A DNA stretch of 64,000 nucleotides, taken from positions 1 through 64,000 of the forward strand of contig NZ_SCOH01000031.1 of NCBI RefSeq assembly GCF_005503445.1, written 5' to 3'. The DNA is from Chitinivorax sp. B. Lineage in GTDB: Bacteria; Pseudomonadota; Gammaproteobacteria; Burkholderiales; SCOH01. The notes beneath the pieces were generated by a model. The model was not told the DNA's origin, ran no database searches, and saw only the letters and a list, made by a program, of their open reading frames with translations. Each line of letters starts with the position of its first letter. The stretch's first letter is position 1. The position numbers were made by a program, and so were the translations under genes. Positions 1 through 8,902 of the stretch are shown here, one piece after another.

Positions 1-999
1 CCACCCACGCCTCCAGCAGCATTGGCATTCCTGATTGGTAACAAAACCTTAGCAATCCACATGGCGGAGATGTGCATGCCGATTTGGCAATGTAGGCATT
101 GAAATTATTTTTGTACGCGACACCCCCTTTGGCTTGAATATGGGCTTTCAGGTCGGGACACGACCTTGTGGCGATGCCACGACGACAGGCCAGTCAGGGC
201 CCGTTTGTTCGTAACACCTGCCGAGTGGCTGCTCCCACGGTTGCTGCCTGGATTGGCATGGTGGCAATCTGCGTCAACTCAGTCAGCAACGTACGCACCA
301 GCACCATGGAATCGGCGATGCCCTCCGCCATCGGCCGGGCAACAGACGACATGGCCGCCGCCCCGTGACAGCGCTTCGACGATCTGGCCGAGGACGCGTG
401 ACCACGCAGGCCGATGAGGCCAATCTGTGTTTTCTCAAGCGCAGCAAGACCAGTCTGCCGGCCCTGCCATCTCGACGTGTTCAACGCTGCTCAAAACCTC
501 TACGGACAGTTGAATGTGAGGCACGCCCGGGATGAGAAAAGCCATCCAGGCGACATCAGCCGTGAACAATTCGTAGTCATCAAGTCATTGTTGAAAAGTG
601 CCCGTAAAACATCAGCCAGCAATACATGGATTTACTTGAAGCATTTACGCAGTACTGTATTGACTCTGGGGTGGATGCCATTGGACAAGGCCTCCCGAAG
701 CCTTGTCCAAGTGGCGTACAGTGCATTTGTACTTCATCATAAGAACACCGACGCAACAGAGCCCAAAGGCTGCGATGCCAGCAAGACAGCCTCGTGTATC
801 AAGCGGCATGTTGTGGCGGTTAGACAGGCCCTGCCGCACGTCACTGTGGTCACCTCCGCTGCGAAATTCCAGGTGTGCATGTGACAGTGCAGTCTGATGC
901 CCTGTCGTTTCACGATGACCGGCTCTTTTGTACCCACACTTGAATCGCGGGTTCTTGTCGAGCCGTTGTTTCTATCTGCCAATACAAGGATACTGAAAG
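1..999. other. Left-edge region without a supported gene
   Basis: Several short open frames overlap here on both strands, but none has a recognisable domain, a good ribosome binding site or consistent codon use. The most protein-like is a minus-strand frame at 194-484, which matches no family I know. A perfect 11-bp inverted repeat lies at 681-710. The last part, about 900-999, must hold the promoter of the peptidase gene that starts at 1000. The region may contain decayed coding sequence; I cannot tell from what. Confidence 0.5.
681..710. repeat. Perfect 11-bp inverted repeat
   Basis: Arms TTGGACAAGGC (681-691) and its exact complement (700-710) enclose an 8-nt loop. No T-tract follows on either strand, so this is not a typical intrinsic terminator. 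It could be a protein binding site or a REP-like element. No second copy was noticed in the window. Confidence 0.6.
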
Positions 1000-3012
1000 A
1001 TGATTCTCCGCCCGAGCCGCCTGTTCCTGCTCCTAATACTGGCCTTGCCTGCCGCAGCAGCTTCCCCTGGACACGCCGGCATCGAACTCGACCATTTTGA
1101 TCGCAGCGTTCGTATTCAGGACAATCTATTCCAAGCCGTCAATGGTAACTGGATCAAAAACACGGAGATTCCGGGCGACGAAAGCAGTTGGGGCGCGATG
1201 GACGAACTATACAAACTGTCGCAACAACGGGTAGGTGAAATGGTTGAAGCAGCAGTTGCCCACCCCAACAGCACCGAGGCCCGGCAGATGGCTGCGTTGT
1301 ACCAAAGCTTCATGGATGAGGTACTGGCCGACCAACTCGGCCTTGAGCCGATCAAGCCGCTGCTGGACGAGATCGATGCTGCTACCGACCGCAAGGCATT
1401 GACCCGATTGCTCGGTCGCTTGCAGGTATACGACATCCAGACACCGCTACGGCCTTACGTTAACGTTGACGACAACAATCCATCCCAGTACGTGGTGATG
1501 GTCGACCAGTCCGGTCTTGGCATGCCCGACCGCAACTATTATCTGGAGGACAGTGCCAGCTTCCACAGTACCCGCACCGAATACTTGCGCTATCTGGAAA
1601 CATTGTTGCGCCTAGCGAGCTTCCCCGAAGCAGAACGCCGCGCCAGGGCGGTACTGGCCTTGGAACGTCAGCTCGCCAAGAACCAATGGGACAGCGTAGC
1701 ACTGCGTGACCCTTACAAGTCCCACAACAAATTCAAGCGTTCCAGCCTGACCAAGGCGACACCCAGATTCGATTGGACAGTGCTCCTTGACGGTGCAGAA
1801 ATGGGGCAGGTCCAGGAAGTCGACGTTCGCGAGCCGAGCTATGTCAAAGCGGTGGGGCAACTGCTGGCGAGCGAGCCAATCGACGTCTGGCGTGACTACC
1901 TGCGTTTACGTGTACTTGATGACACCGCGCATCTGCTGAGCAAGCCATTCGTCGAGGCGCGCTTTGCATTTCACGGCAAGACCTTAAGCGGCATGGCACA
2001 AATGACCACGCGCGGGAAACGTGCCATTAAAATAGTCAACAGCTCGCTAGGTGAAAACATCGGTAAGCTCTACGTGGCCAAGTACTTCCCAGCTGAAGCC
2101 AAGGCCAAGCTCGAAATCTTGGTTGGCAATCTGCTCAAAGCATATGGCCAAAGCCTCGACCAGCTCGACTGGATGAGCCCGGCCACCAAAGCTGCAGCCA
2201 AGGACAAGCTATCCAAGTACCGGGCCAAGATAGGCTACCCAAGCGCATGGCGCGATTACACCAACCTGGAACTCCATGCTGACGACTTAATCGGCAACGT
2301 GCTGCGCATCAATCAGTTCAAGTACAGAGATAAGCTGACCCAGCTCGGCAAACCGGTCGATCGCGACGAATGGGGAATGACGCCGCAAACAGTCAACGCC
2401 TACTACGATGCGCCACTGAACGAGATCGTATTTCCAGCCGCCGTGCTACAACCTCCGTTTTTCCAACCTGATGCTGACGATGCCGTGAACTACGGCGCCA
2501 TCGGCACCCTGATCGGCCACGAAATCAGCCACGGTTTCGACGACCTGGGCAGCCAATACGACGGTGACGGCAAGATGCGCAACTGGTGGCGGCCGGCAGA
2601 CCGCAAAAGCTTCAAGAAGCTGGCCAACCGGTTGGTGGTACAGTTCAACGGCTATGAAGCGCTACCGAAGCACTTCGTCAATGGTCGACAGACGGTGGGC
2701 GAAAACATTGCCGACCTATCGGGTTTGCAGATCGCCTTCAAGGCCTACCAACTCAGCCTTAATGGCAAACCCTCAGAAACCCTTGACGGCTTTACCGGCG
2801 AACAGCGTTTCTTTATCGGTTTTGGCCAACTCTGGCGAGGTAAAGTACGCGAACCCGCACTCCTGAAACATCTCACCGCCGGTGCACACGCACCCAACAA
2901 CTACCGCGCCATCGGCCCAGTGATGAACAGTGATGCCTTCCATCAGGCGTTCAGCACCAAACCAGGCGATGGTATGTTCAAGCCAGAGACGGATCGCATC
3001 CGCATCTGGTAG
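1000..3012 (+). CDS. M13 family (neprilysin/PepO-like) zinc metallopeptidase
   Basis: This 670-residue protein is an exported zinc endopeptidase of family M13, which typically cleaves oligopeptides. The first 20 or so residues form a signal peptide (hydrophobic LFLLLILALPAAAA). The zinc site GHEISHGFDD has ligands H507 and H511 with catalytic E508. The downstream GENIADLSG motif supplies the third ligand E568, and D572. Length and motif order fit the whole M13 family, so the gene looks intact. An AAGGA sequence 9 nt upstream of the ATG supports the start. It stands alone and is followed by a strong terminator. Cellular location is inferred from the signal peptide; substrate is unknown. Confidence 0.95.
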   Translation: MILRPSRLFLLLILALPAAAASPGHAGIELDHFDRSVRIQDNLFQAVNGNWIKNTEIPGDESSWGAMDELYKLSQQRVGEMVEAAVAHPNSTEARQMAALYQSFMDEVLADQLGLEPIKPLLDEIDAATDRKALTRLLGRLQVYDIQTPLRPYVNVDDNNPSQYVVMVDQSGLGMPDRNYYLEDSASFHSTRTEYLRYLETLLRLASFPEAERRARAVLALERQLAKNQWDSVALRDPYKSHNKFKRSSLTKATPRFDWTVLLDGAEMGQVQEVDVREPSYVKAVGQLLASEPIDVWRDYLRLRVLDDTAHLLSKPFVEARFAFHGKTLSGMAQMTTRGKRAIKIVNSSLGENIGKLYVAKYFPAEAKAKLEILVGNLLKAYGQSLDQLDWMSPATKAAAKDKLSKYRAKIGYPSAWRDYTNLELHADDLIGNVLRINQFKYRDKLTQLGKPVDRDEWGMTPQTVNAYYDAPLNEIVFPAAVLQPPFFQPDADDAVNYGAIGTLIGHEISHGFDDLGSQYDGDGKMRNWWRPADRKSFKKLANRLVVQFNGYEALPKHFVNGRQTVGENIADLSGLQIAFKAYQLSLNGKPSETLDGFTGEQRFFIGFGQLWRGKVREPALLKHLTAGAHAPNNYRAIGPVMNSDAFHQAFSTKPGDGMFKPETDRIRIW

Positions 3013-3028
3013 GTGGTTCGCTGCAAAG

Positions 3029-3063
3029 AACCGGATGCCCTCTTGGGACAGATCCGGTTTTTT
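3029..3063 (+). terminator. Intrinsic terminator after the M13 peptidase
   Basis: An AACCGGAT arm (3029-3036) pairs with ATCCGGTT (3052-3059) and runs into six T residues. It lies 17 nt after the peptidase stop codon. Confidence 0.85.
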
Positions 3064-3984
3064 GCAACACGGGCCATTGGCTCAGTATTCCATTACATCC
3101 AGTCAGTAGACTGGAAATTACCTTGAATCGACTGCCGCTATGCCAACTACGCACACTCAGTCAATACCTTACCACTTCAAGTAAAGTGAAGTAGCGCTAA
3201 GCAATGGTCGGCAAGCGCCTTATGCCATTCCGGCACACACGTCATTTCAGAACCTGTTCAAGGCCTGTGATGAGCGGCCACCAGCAGGGTGAAACCCAGC
3301 GCAAAAGCCATGGTGTCGGTGTGATACATGAGGATATTGAGCAGCACATGAGCCCTGATCGTGGTCGCGCAATAAGACATTGAACAGACTCTCAGCCCTT
3401 AAAAACCATTGGTCGCAAAAACGCCACGCCAGCCCACCAGCAACGAAAACATAAATACAAATCAATAGGATACGTAAAATAGCATGCCGTATGCACTATG
3501 CGTAATGGAATGACCTTATGCCTGTACGAGCCTGAATTGGCCCTACCTAATGACGACCGGTGTAATGACAGGGAATCATTCTGCCAAGACTGGTACCCTT
3601 AACGAAATCGACGCGAATCACCGTTTTCTTCCTGCGCCCCCGCGCTACTGCCCAATTGCAACAATGCTGGAATCAAGGGCTATCACGTTCAGTCGCCATG
3701 AATGTTCCGATATCGGTAACATTGGGTTCTGTTTTTGTCATCTAGTCAAAATATGAAATTCCACAAATAATCGGGCTATAGCTTGAATTTCAAAATGCTG
3801 TTGATTTAAATCATCTCCAACACGCTGCTTCACAAGCATATACCCGCTCCACCTAAATATCACGTCAATCGCTGGATGATTGCATCGTGAATCAATTCTA
3901 CGGTAGATCCGGGGTATATTTTCCGATAAAAGTGTTGGCTGCCAATTCAGATGAGACACACTTTCAACTACAAAGGTCATGTAC
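3064..3984. other. Intergenic region, possible decayed coding remnant
   Basis: About 920 bases without a convincing gene. On the minus strand near 3250-3370 a short stretch reads like the end of a membrane protein, but the frame is not sustained and no start is present. A degenerate direct repeat copy sits at 3174-3200. The promoter and leader of the oxygenase gene at 3985 must lie toward the right end, where the sequence becomes AT-rich. Confidence 0.5.
3174..3200 (+). repeat. Direct repeat, left copy (flanks the oxygenase cluster)
   Basis: A 27-bp stretch containing the core AAAGTGAAGTA matches 8062-8088 at about 22 of 27 positions in the same orientation. Each copy also has weak internal dyad symmetry (ACTTCA / TGAAGT). 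The two copies bracket the oxygenase, monooxygenase, decarboxylase and LysR genes. Whether they mark an insertion or are regulatory sites is not known. Confidence 0.5.
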
Positions 3985-4833
3985 ATGAGTTACACGGTGA
4001 ACTACCTCAAGCCTTTTGGGGCACTGATAGAGGCCGATAGCAAACAGACAAAAGTAGATGATCTGGATATCAATAGTCTGCGAGAGATTTTTCGACAGGC
4101 ACACATTGTGACATTGCGGGGATTTACGACGTTCGACACTCCCGATGCCTTGGCGGATTATTGTGAGCGCTGGGGCAAGGTCAGCGTATGGCCATTCGGC
4201 AAAGTGCTTGAACTGGTTCAGCAGGAAAATCCAGATGATCACATTTTTGACAGCAGCTACATGCCCATGCACTGGGATGGCATGTATCGCCCACAAGTGC
4301 CGGAGTACCAGATTTTCCAGTGTGTCGAAGCGCCACTGCCCGGCTGCGGCGGGAGAACCACCTTCTCCTCCACCATGCTGGCTTTGAAAAATGCCCCGGC
4401 TGAGCATGTCGCGCTCTGGAAGAAAGTAACAGGACACTATCAGCGAAAGATGGAGTTTTATGATAGCCGGACCAATTCGCCCATCATCACAAAGCATCCG
4501 TATAAAGACCATTCGGTCATCCGATACAACGAGCCCCATTTCAAGGAAAAGGGTGACCTGATCAATCCGGTGAACATGACGTTTTCGGGCATCCCGGAAG
4601 CAGAGGTACTGGCGTTTCATGAAACGCTGCGGCAGGCACTTTATGACCCGCGAAATTTCTACGCACATGAATGGCAGACCGGGGATATTGTGATCACCGA
4701 CAACTTCTCCCTGCTACATGGCAGAGAAGCCTTTGTCTCCCACTCCCCTCGCCATATCCGGCGCGTTCAGGTGCTCAGCAATCCACCTTACGATAACCCC
4801 AGCCTGGAGTCTTACGCGTGTCCACAAAAGTAA
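3985..4833 (+). CDS. PvcB-like TauD-family Fe(II)/2-oxoglutarate oxygenase
   Basis: This 282-residue enzyme belongs to the TauD/TfdA fold of Fe(II)- and 2-oxoglutarate-dependent oxygenases. The iron facial triad is visible as H96-x-D98 (MHWDGMY) and distal H245 (LLHGREAF), with an Arg-rich segment (SPRHIRRVQV) that should bind 2-oxoglutarate. From memory, the stretch from WPFG to GGRTTFSS resembles Pseudomonas PvcB/IsnB, which oxidise isonitrile amino acids, more than taurine dioxygenase. No PvcA/IsnA isonitrile synthase is present in the window. The ATG at 3985 is preferred over 3979 because AAAGG lies 8 nt upstream of it. The 3' end overlaps the next gene by 16 nt, so the two are probably translationally coupled. 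The substrate is unknown. Confidence 0.85.
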   Translation: MSYTVNYLKPFGALIEADSKQTKVDDLDINSLREIFRQAHIVTLRGFTTFDTPDALADYCERWGKVSVWPFGKVLELVQQENPDDHIFDSSYMPMHWDGMYRPQVPEYQIFQCVEAPLPGCGGRTTFSSTMLALKNAPAEHVALWKKVTGHYQRKMEFYDSRTNSPIITKHPYKDHSVIRYNEPHFKEKGDLINPVNMTFSGIPEAEVLAFHETLRQALYDPRNFYAHEWQTGDIVITDNFSLLHGREAFVSHSPRHIRRVQVLSNPPYDNPSLESYACPQK

Positions 4834-6263
4834 CTGATATCGTCATCATTGGGGCGGGCCCAGTCGGGCTGATGTGTGCCTATCTGGGGCAACTCTGCGG
4901 TTTACGCACAATCATCATCGATAAATCAAACGGGCCATTGGAGGTGGGCCGAGCCGATGCACTGAATGCACGAAGCCTGCAATTGCTTGAAGTGGCGAAG
5001 CTGTTCGACACATTGTATCCACTGGGCAAACCCTGCAATACCAGCTCAGTCTGGGCAGATGGCAAATTCATCTCACGACAGTCTGCCTGGTGGGATGCAC
5101 TGGAGGGTTGTCTTCACAAGCACTTCTTGATGCTAGGCCAGTCTTTTGTGGAAAAACTGCTGGACGGAAAACTCAACGAAATGGGCGCAGCCGTCCTGCG
5201 CACCACATCCGTAGAGAATATCGAACTCAATCAGGCAGGATGTCTGACCACCCTGACCAGTGGGGACACCATCCAGTCAACGTACGTCATTGGCGCAGAT
5301 GGCTCGCAATCCTTTGTCCGCAAGCACTTCAGCATTCCGTTCGAAGTCGTTCGCCCGCAAATTGTCTGGGCAGTGATTGATGGCGTACTGGATACCGACT
5401 TTCCCAAGGTACCTGAAATCATCGTCTTCCAGGCGGAAACATCGGATGTGGCCTGGATTCCTCGGGAAGGGGAAATCGATCGGTTCTATGTCCGGATGGA
5501 CACCAAGGATTTTACGCAGGAAGAAGCCATCGCCAAGATCAATCGGGCCATGCAGCCGCATCAATTGCGCTTTAAGGAGATTGTCTGGTTCTCGCAGTTC
5601 TCGGTAAAAGAATCTGTTGCAGAAAAATACTGGGTACATGATCGGGTATTCCTGGCGGGCGATGCTTGCCATATCCACTCGGTCAATGGTGGCCAGGGTC
5701 TCAATACCGGGCTTGCCGATGCCTTCAATCTGATGTGGAAAATCAATATGACGCTCAAGGGCTGGGCACCTGCCAAGCTCCTGCAGAGCTATGAAGATGA
5801 GCGTCAACCCGTTGCACGAAGTGTGATCGATAGCTCGGGTGAATTGGTGCGATCGACCAAGTACTCGGAAACCGGTACCCACGCTCAGGATTACGTGAAA
5901 ATTGTGGAAAAACGAGCCGGCAACATTACAGGCATGGGGATTCGCTATGGCAATGGCGGCGCAGAAGGCGCTCGTATACATGACTTTGAAATGCACGACG
6001 GCGCTATCAAGACACGCCTGTACTCACTGCTGGATTACACCCGTTTCACGCTGCTGATCTTCAGCGAAGTTGAATTGCCAGTCGACGTACCGCCATTTGT
6101 CAATGTGATTCAGATTGCATCGCAAAAATCTGATGCTGGCTATTGGGCAGATAACACCCCGTATAACGGTCAGGCTGTACTGGTCAGGCCCGATGCCTAC
6201 ATTGAATCGGTGACGCCATCAACACAGCTCCACAGCATGTTTGAACAGCGCCACTTGCAGTGA
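4818..6263 (+). CDS. FAD-dependent aromatic monooxygenase (PheA/TfdB family)
   Basis: This 481-residue flavoprotein is a group A monooxygenase that would hydroxylate an aromatic or phenolic substrate using NAD(P)H and O2. It has an N-terminal Rossmann motif GAGPVG (G12, G14, G17), a central GADGSQSFVR (DG motif) and AGDACHIHSVNGGQGLN, where G281-D282 contact the FAD ribityl chain. The C-terminus (RFTLLIF ... LVRPDAY) looks like the thioredoxin-like end of the PheA/TfdB family, in a short version. It starts with GTG inside the preceding gene, with GGAG 8 nt upstream. A strong hairpin follows. Co-occurrence with an oxygenase and a phenolic acid decarboxylase suggests a phenolic pathway; this is inference. 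Confidence 0.9.
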   Translation: MSTKVTDIVIIGAGPVGLMCAYLGQLCGLRTIIIDKSNGPLEVGRADALNARSLQLLEVAKLFDTLYPLGKPCNTSSVWADGKFISRQSAWWDALEGCLHKHFLMLGQSFVEKLLDGKLNEMGAAVLRTTSVENIELNQAGCLTTLTSGDTIQSTYVIGADGSQSFVRKHFSIPFEVVRPQIVWAVIDGVLDTDFPKVPEIIVFQAETSDVAWIPREGEIDRFYVRMDTKDFTQEEAIAKINRAMQPHQLRFKEIVWFSQFSVKESVAEKYWVHDRVFLAGDACHIHSVNGGQGLNTGLADAFNLMWKINMTLKGWAPAKLLQSYEDERQPVARSVIDSSGELVRSTKYSETGTHAQDYVKIVEKRAGNITGMGIRYGNGGAEGARIHDFEMHDGAIKTRLYSLLDYTRFTLLIFSEVELPVDVPPFVNVIQIASQKSDAGYWADNTPYNGQAVLVRPDAYIESVTPSTQLHSMFEQRHLQ

Positions 6264-6267
6264 CAAG

Positions 6268-6306
6268 TCAGGTTGGCAATTGCAGCCATGCATTTTGCCA
6301 ACCTGA
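6268..6306 (+). terminator. Hairpin between the monooxygenase and padC
   Basis: A perfect 12-bp stem, TCAGGTTGGCAA (6268-6279) pairing with 6295-6306, is followed by a T-rich stretch (TTTGATGATTTTTG). It begins 4 nt after the monooxygenase stop and ends about 30 nt before padC. It could act as a terminator or attenuator that uncouples padC expression from the upstream genes. Confidence 0.7.
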
Positions 6307-6338
6307 TTTGATGATTTTTGGTAAACAGAGGTATGTGC

Positions 6339-6860
6339 ATGCGTTTTGACCGAGCAAATCTAAGCCATTTTTTGGGTAAGAGTTTTATCTATACCTACGA
6401 AAAAGGTTGGCGCTACGAGCTCTATGTTAAAAATCAATCTATGATTGATTATCGTGTCCACAGTGGAATGGTGGGAGGACGCTGGGTAAAAAACCAGCAT
6501 GTGAACATTGTTCGAGTGGCTAAGGATATATATCGGGTCTCTTGGGTAGAACCGACAGGAACGAGTGTTGCCCTCACGTTAAACCTTCAGGACTATATCG
6601 TACATGGGGCGATTTACTTCCCTCGATGGATCGTAGAGGCACCTGAGAAGATAGCTTGCTATCAAAATGACCACCTGAAAGAAATGGAAGCGTATCGTGA
6701 CGCAGGCCCCATTTATCCAACAGAGGTTATCGATAGTTTTGCAACGCTGCTCTACATTCGCGACTGCGGCATCAATAACGAGCAGGTCATTGCTTGCCCA
6801 CCCAGCGAACTACCGGATAACTATCCATTCAGCTTGCCGGACAGAAATCTACTGCCTTAA
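6339..6860 (+). CDS. padC: Phenolic acid decarboxylase (PadC family)
   Basis: This cytoplasmic enzyme removes CO2 from p-coumaric, ferulic or caffeic acid to give vinylphenols. The protein (173 residues) has the usual family length and almost the whole conserved core: YTYEKGW, YRVHSG, GGRWVK, SWVEPTGT, FFPRW-like YFPRWIV, QNDH and YRDAGPIYPTEVIDSFA. Y18, Y20, R48 and E71 line up in spacing with the catalytic Tyr11, Tyr13, Arg41 and Glu64 of the Bacillus enzyme. The ATG at 6339 has AGAGG 7 nt upstream; TTG at 6318 and ATG at 6333 are alternatives. A LysR gene converges on it. In many bacteria padC is induced by phenolic acids through PadR, but no padR is seen here. Confidence 0.93.
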   Translation: MRFDRANLSHFLGKSFIYTYEKGWRYELYVKNQSMIDYRVHSGMVGGRWVKNQHVNIVRVAKDIYRVSWVEPTGTSVALTLNLQDYIVHGAIYFPRWIVEAPEKIACYQNDHLKEMEAYRDAGPIYPTEVIDSFATLLYIRDCGINNEQVIACPPSELPDNYPFSLPDRNLLP

Positions 6861-6983
6861 ATCCATAGACTCCGTATTGTGTCTTGCTTGGTGCTATTGG
6901 CAGTATTGGCTGCAAGCATGACATCAAGCTTGTCAATATTTCACCTCGCCTAGGGGGCAAAGTGTCTGTCAGGTGGTGAAACA

Positions 6984-7874
6984 CTACGCACGCAGGGCAT
7001 CAATCAAGTAATCAATCAACAAGCGGACACGAGGAGCAAGATTTTTCCTGCTTGGATACAATATATTCATAGCCTGTCCCTTCTGGCAAAAATCGGGAAA
7101 CAAGCGGATGAGATTGGAATCCTGGATTTGGTCTACCAAAAAATTGGCAATCAGGCCTACACCCATTCCTAGCTGTACCATTGACATCACGCCAAGAGGG
7201 GCATTGCAGAAATGCTTAGGGCTGGTTTTGATATGGTGGCTGTCGCCATTTTGATTGACCAGCGAGAGTACATGATTGGGCAAATTCAGCCGGGTAAGCA
7301 CAACCCAGTCATGTTGCTCGATATCCTGGATGTGCTTGATTGGTGGCCTATGCTCCAAATAACTACGACAGGCATAGATACCGAGTTCAAATGGAGCGAT
7401 CGTTCTGCCAATGAGGGATGATGGGGCAAGGTCACCAATGCGGATCACCAAGTCCAGGTTGGTCTCTACCAAGTCCTGTACACCATCATCCAATTGAATA
7501 TCAAATGTTACTTTTGGGTATTGTTTGCAAAAGGCCGGCAATAATGGGTTCAGCAGGTAGGTTCCAACATCGACCGTTGCACCGATTCGAATCGTGCCTG
7601 ACACCTCAGAGGACAGATGATTGACTGAACTGATGGCTTCTTCTGCAACCTGCAACAGCCCACGGCTGTATTGATAGAAGGTATGACCTTCTGTGGTCAG
7701 ATTGATCTTGCGTGGAGTCCGGTTCAACAATCGCACATTCAGGTTTGATTCCAATACAGTCACTTGCTCACTCACCTTTGACTTGGTAAGTCCCAGCGAT
7801 GCACCAGCAGATGTCAGCGACCCACACTCAACCACTTTATTGAATATTGCAATGCGCTTTAAGTCATTCAACAT
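6984..7874 (-). CDS. LysR family transcriptional regulator
   Basis: A 296-residue LysR protein with an N-terminal winged helix-turn-helix (about residues 1-60, with SAGASLGLTKSKVSEQVTVLE) and a C-terminal effector-binding domain (GTIRIGATVDVGTYLL ... GMGVGLIANFLV). It resembles the CrgA/DsdC-like branch that often controls nearby catabolic genes. The ATG at 7874 has an AAAGGGA site about 8 nt upstream, so a longer reading from 7955 is unlikely. It is convergent with padC and its 3' end is 123 nt from padC's. It may regulate the oxygenase/monooxygenase/padC genes, but it does not share a divergent promoter with them. Confidence 0.92.
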   Translation of the reverse strand: MLNDLKRIAIFNKVVECGSLTSAGASLGLTKSKVSEQVTVLESNLNVRLLNRTPRKINLTTEGHTFYQYSRGLLQVAEEAISSVNHLSSEVSGTIRIGATVDVGTYLLNPLLPAFCKQYPKVTFDIQLDDGVQDLVETNLDLVIRIGDLAPSSLIGRTIAPFELGIYACRSYLEHRPPIKHIQDIEQHDWVVLTRLNLPNHVLSLVNQNGDSHHIKTSPKHFCNAPLGVMSMVQLGMGVGLIANFLVDQIQDSNLIRLFPDFCQKGQAMNILYPSRKNLAPRVRLLIDYLIDALRA

Positions 7875-8902
7875 CACCAATCCCTTTCGCCATACCAAGC
7901 TTAAGCAATACATTACCTGCCTCTGTCGTCGCAACGATTGCCATGCCAAGCGCATACCGACAACGCATTTCCCATCAATAGCTGGATGACCACCCCAAAC
8001 TGATCGTGACTATATCGCTATCCTTATACGTCGAGCACGCTCAGTGGGTAAATGCTTTACTACTTAAAGCAAAGTGAAGTAAAACTAAATAAATTACATA
8101 TTGATTACATACAATAGCATGTAATTAAATTTTTTAATTTAAAATCAAATATTTAATTATTAAACAACATTGCAATATAACGAAATAATTTTGACAGCAA
8201 CCGATCTCCGCCTTTGATCGTGGACCGGTAAAAAGACTGTCCACGTCCAAGGCTTCACCTTCTTGGTAATTGTCAGATAGTAAAGGTGGATTCAAGTGCC
8301 ATCAGGCAGGAATTGCAGCCCCTCCTCGAATATGCATTGTGAACGCTTGTCGAACACACAATGCAGAGGATTGATACACCCAACGGGGAGCATGAACATT
8401 GGCGGAAATACGCCAGCCGCCCAATATCGCTTATGAAAGGTTTCATTACTGATGACCAATCACGAGAGCTCCGTATCAGAAGCGTGTTCCAACGGGGTGG
8501 CTGGCCAATTGATCGAACTCGGGAGTGGAAACTGGGGCGGACTGCCCGATTTCATCCCGTCGCTCCCGCTCCATCAGATGTTTCTTGCATGAGATGGATG
8601 GAGGAAATTCAGTTACCACAAGTAGAGACTATCGCTAGCAGGGGTCGATAGTGAGCCCACACAGAGCAGGAGACATCCGGATTCAGAATCGCTCCAATCA
8701 CATCAGCAACTCACTCAAGGTTAGCAGCAACATGCATTGCAACTCGACAGTGATTAGCTCCTGAGCGGGCACCACCACCCGCATTGTGAGCAATGGGCAT
8801 CGCATTGGGCCGATGCGGCCTCCTGGGATCTGACAGCTATATACTCACCCAAGCTTACCTGCAAATAAGCCCGTTAACACAAGCTTGGAATAATTAAGAT
8901 AT
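7875..8902. other. AT-rich intergenic region without a supported gene
   Basis: The left part holds the promoter of the LysR gene. From about 8083 to 8185 the sequence is extremely AT-rich. An open frame at 8361-8651 has no recognisable motif and no clear ribosome binding site. The second copy of the 27-bp direct repeat is at 8062-8088. The composition differs from the flanking core genes and fits horizontally acquired DNA. Confidence 0.5.
8062..8088 (+). repeat. Direct repeat, right copy
   Basis: Partner of the repeat at 3174-3200, same orientation, about 22 of 27 bases identical, sharing the core AAAGTGAAGTA. It lies about 190 bp upstream of the LysR start codon on the side away from padC, so a regulatory role for LysR is also possible. 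Confidence 0.5.

Noticed and set aside
194-484. Minus-strand open frame in the left-edge region
   Set aside because: No domain, no convincing ribosome binding site and no conserved composition; overlaps other equally poor frames.
3247-3465. Minus-strand frame resembling a membrane-protein end
   Set aside because: Only about 28 residues in another frame look protein-like (LLNILMYHTD...); no start and no sustained homology. Left as a possible remnant.
8361-8651. Plus-strand open frame of 96 codons
   Set aside because: Composition and start context are poor, no known motif, and the region is AT-rich non-coding in appearance.
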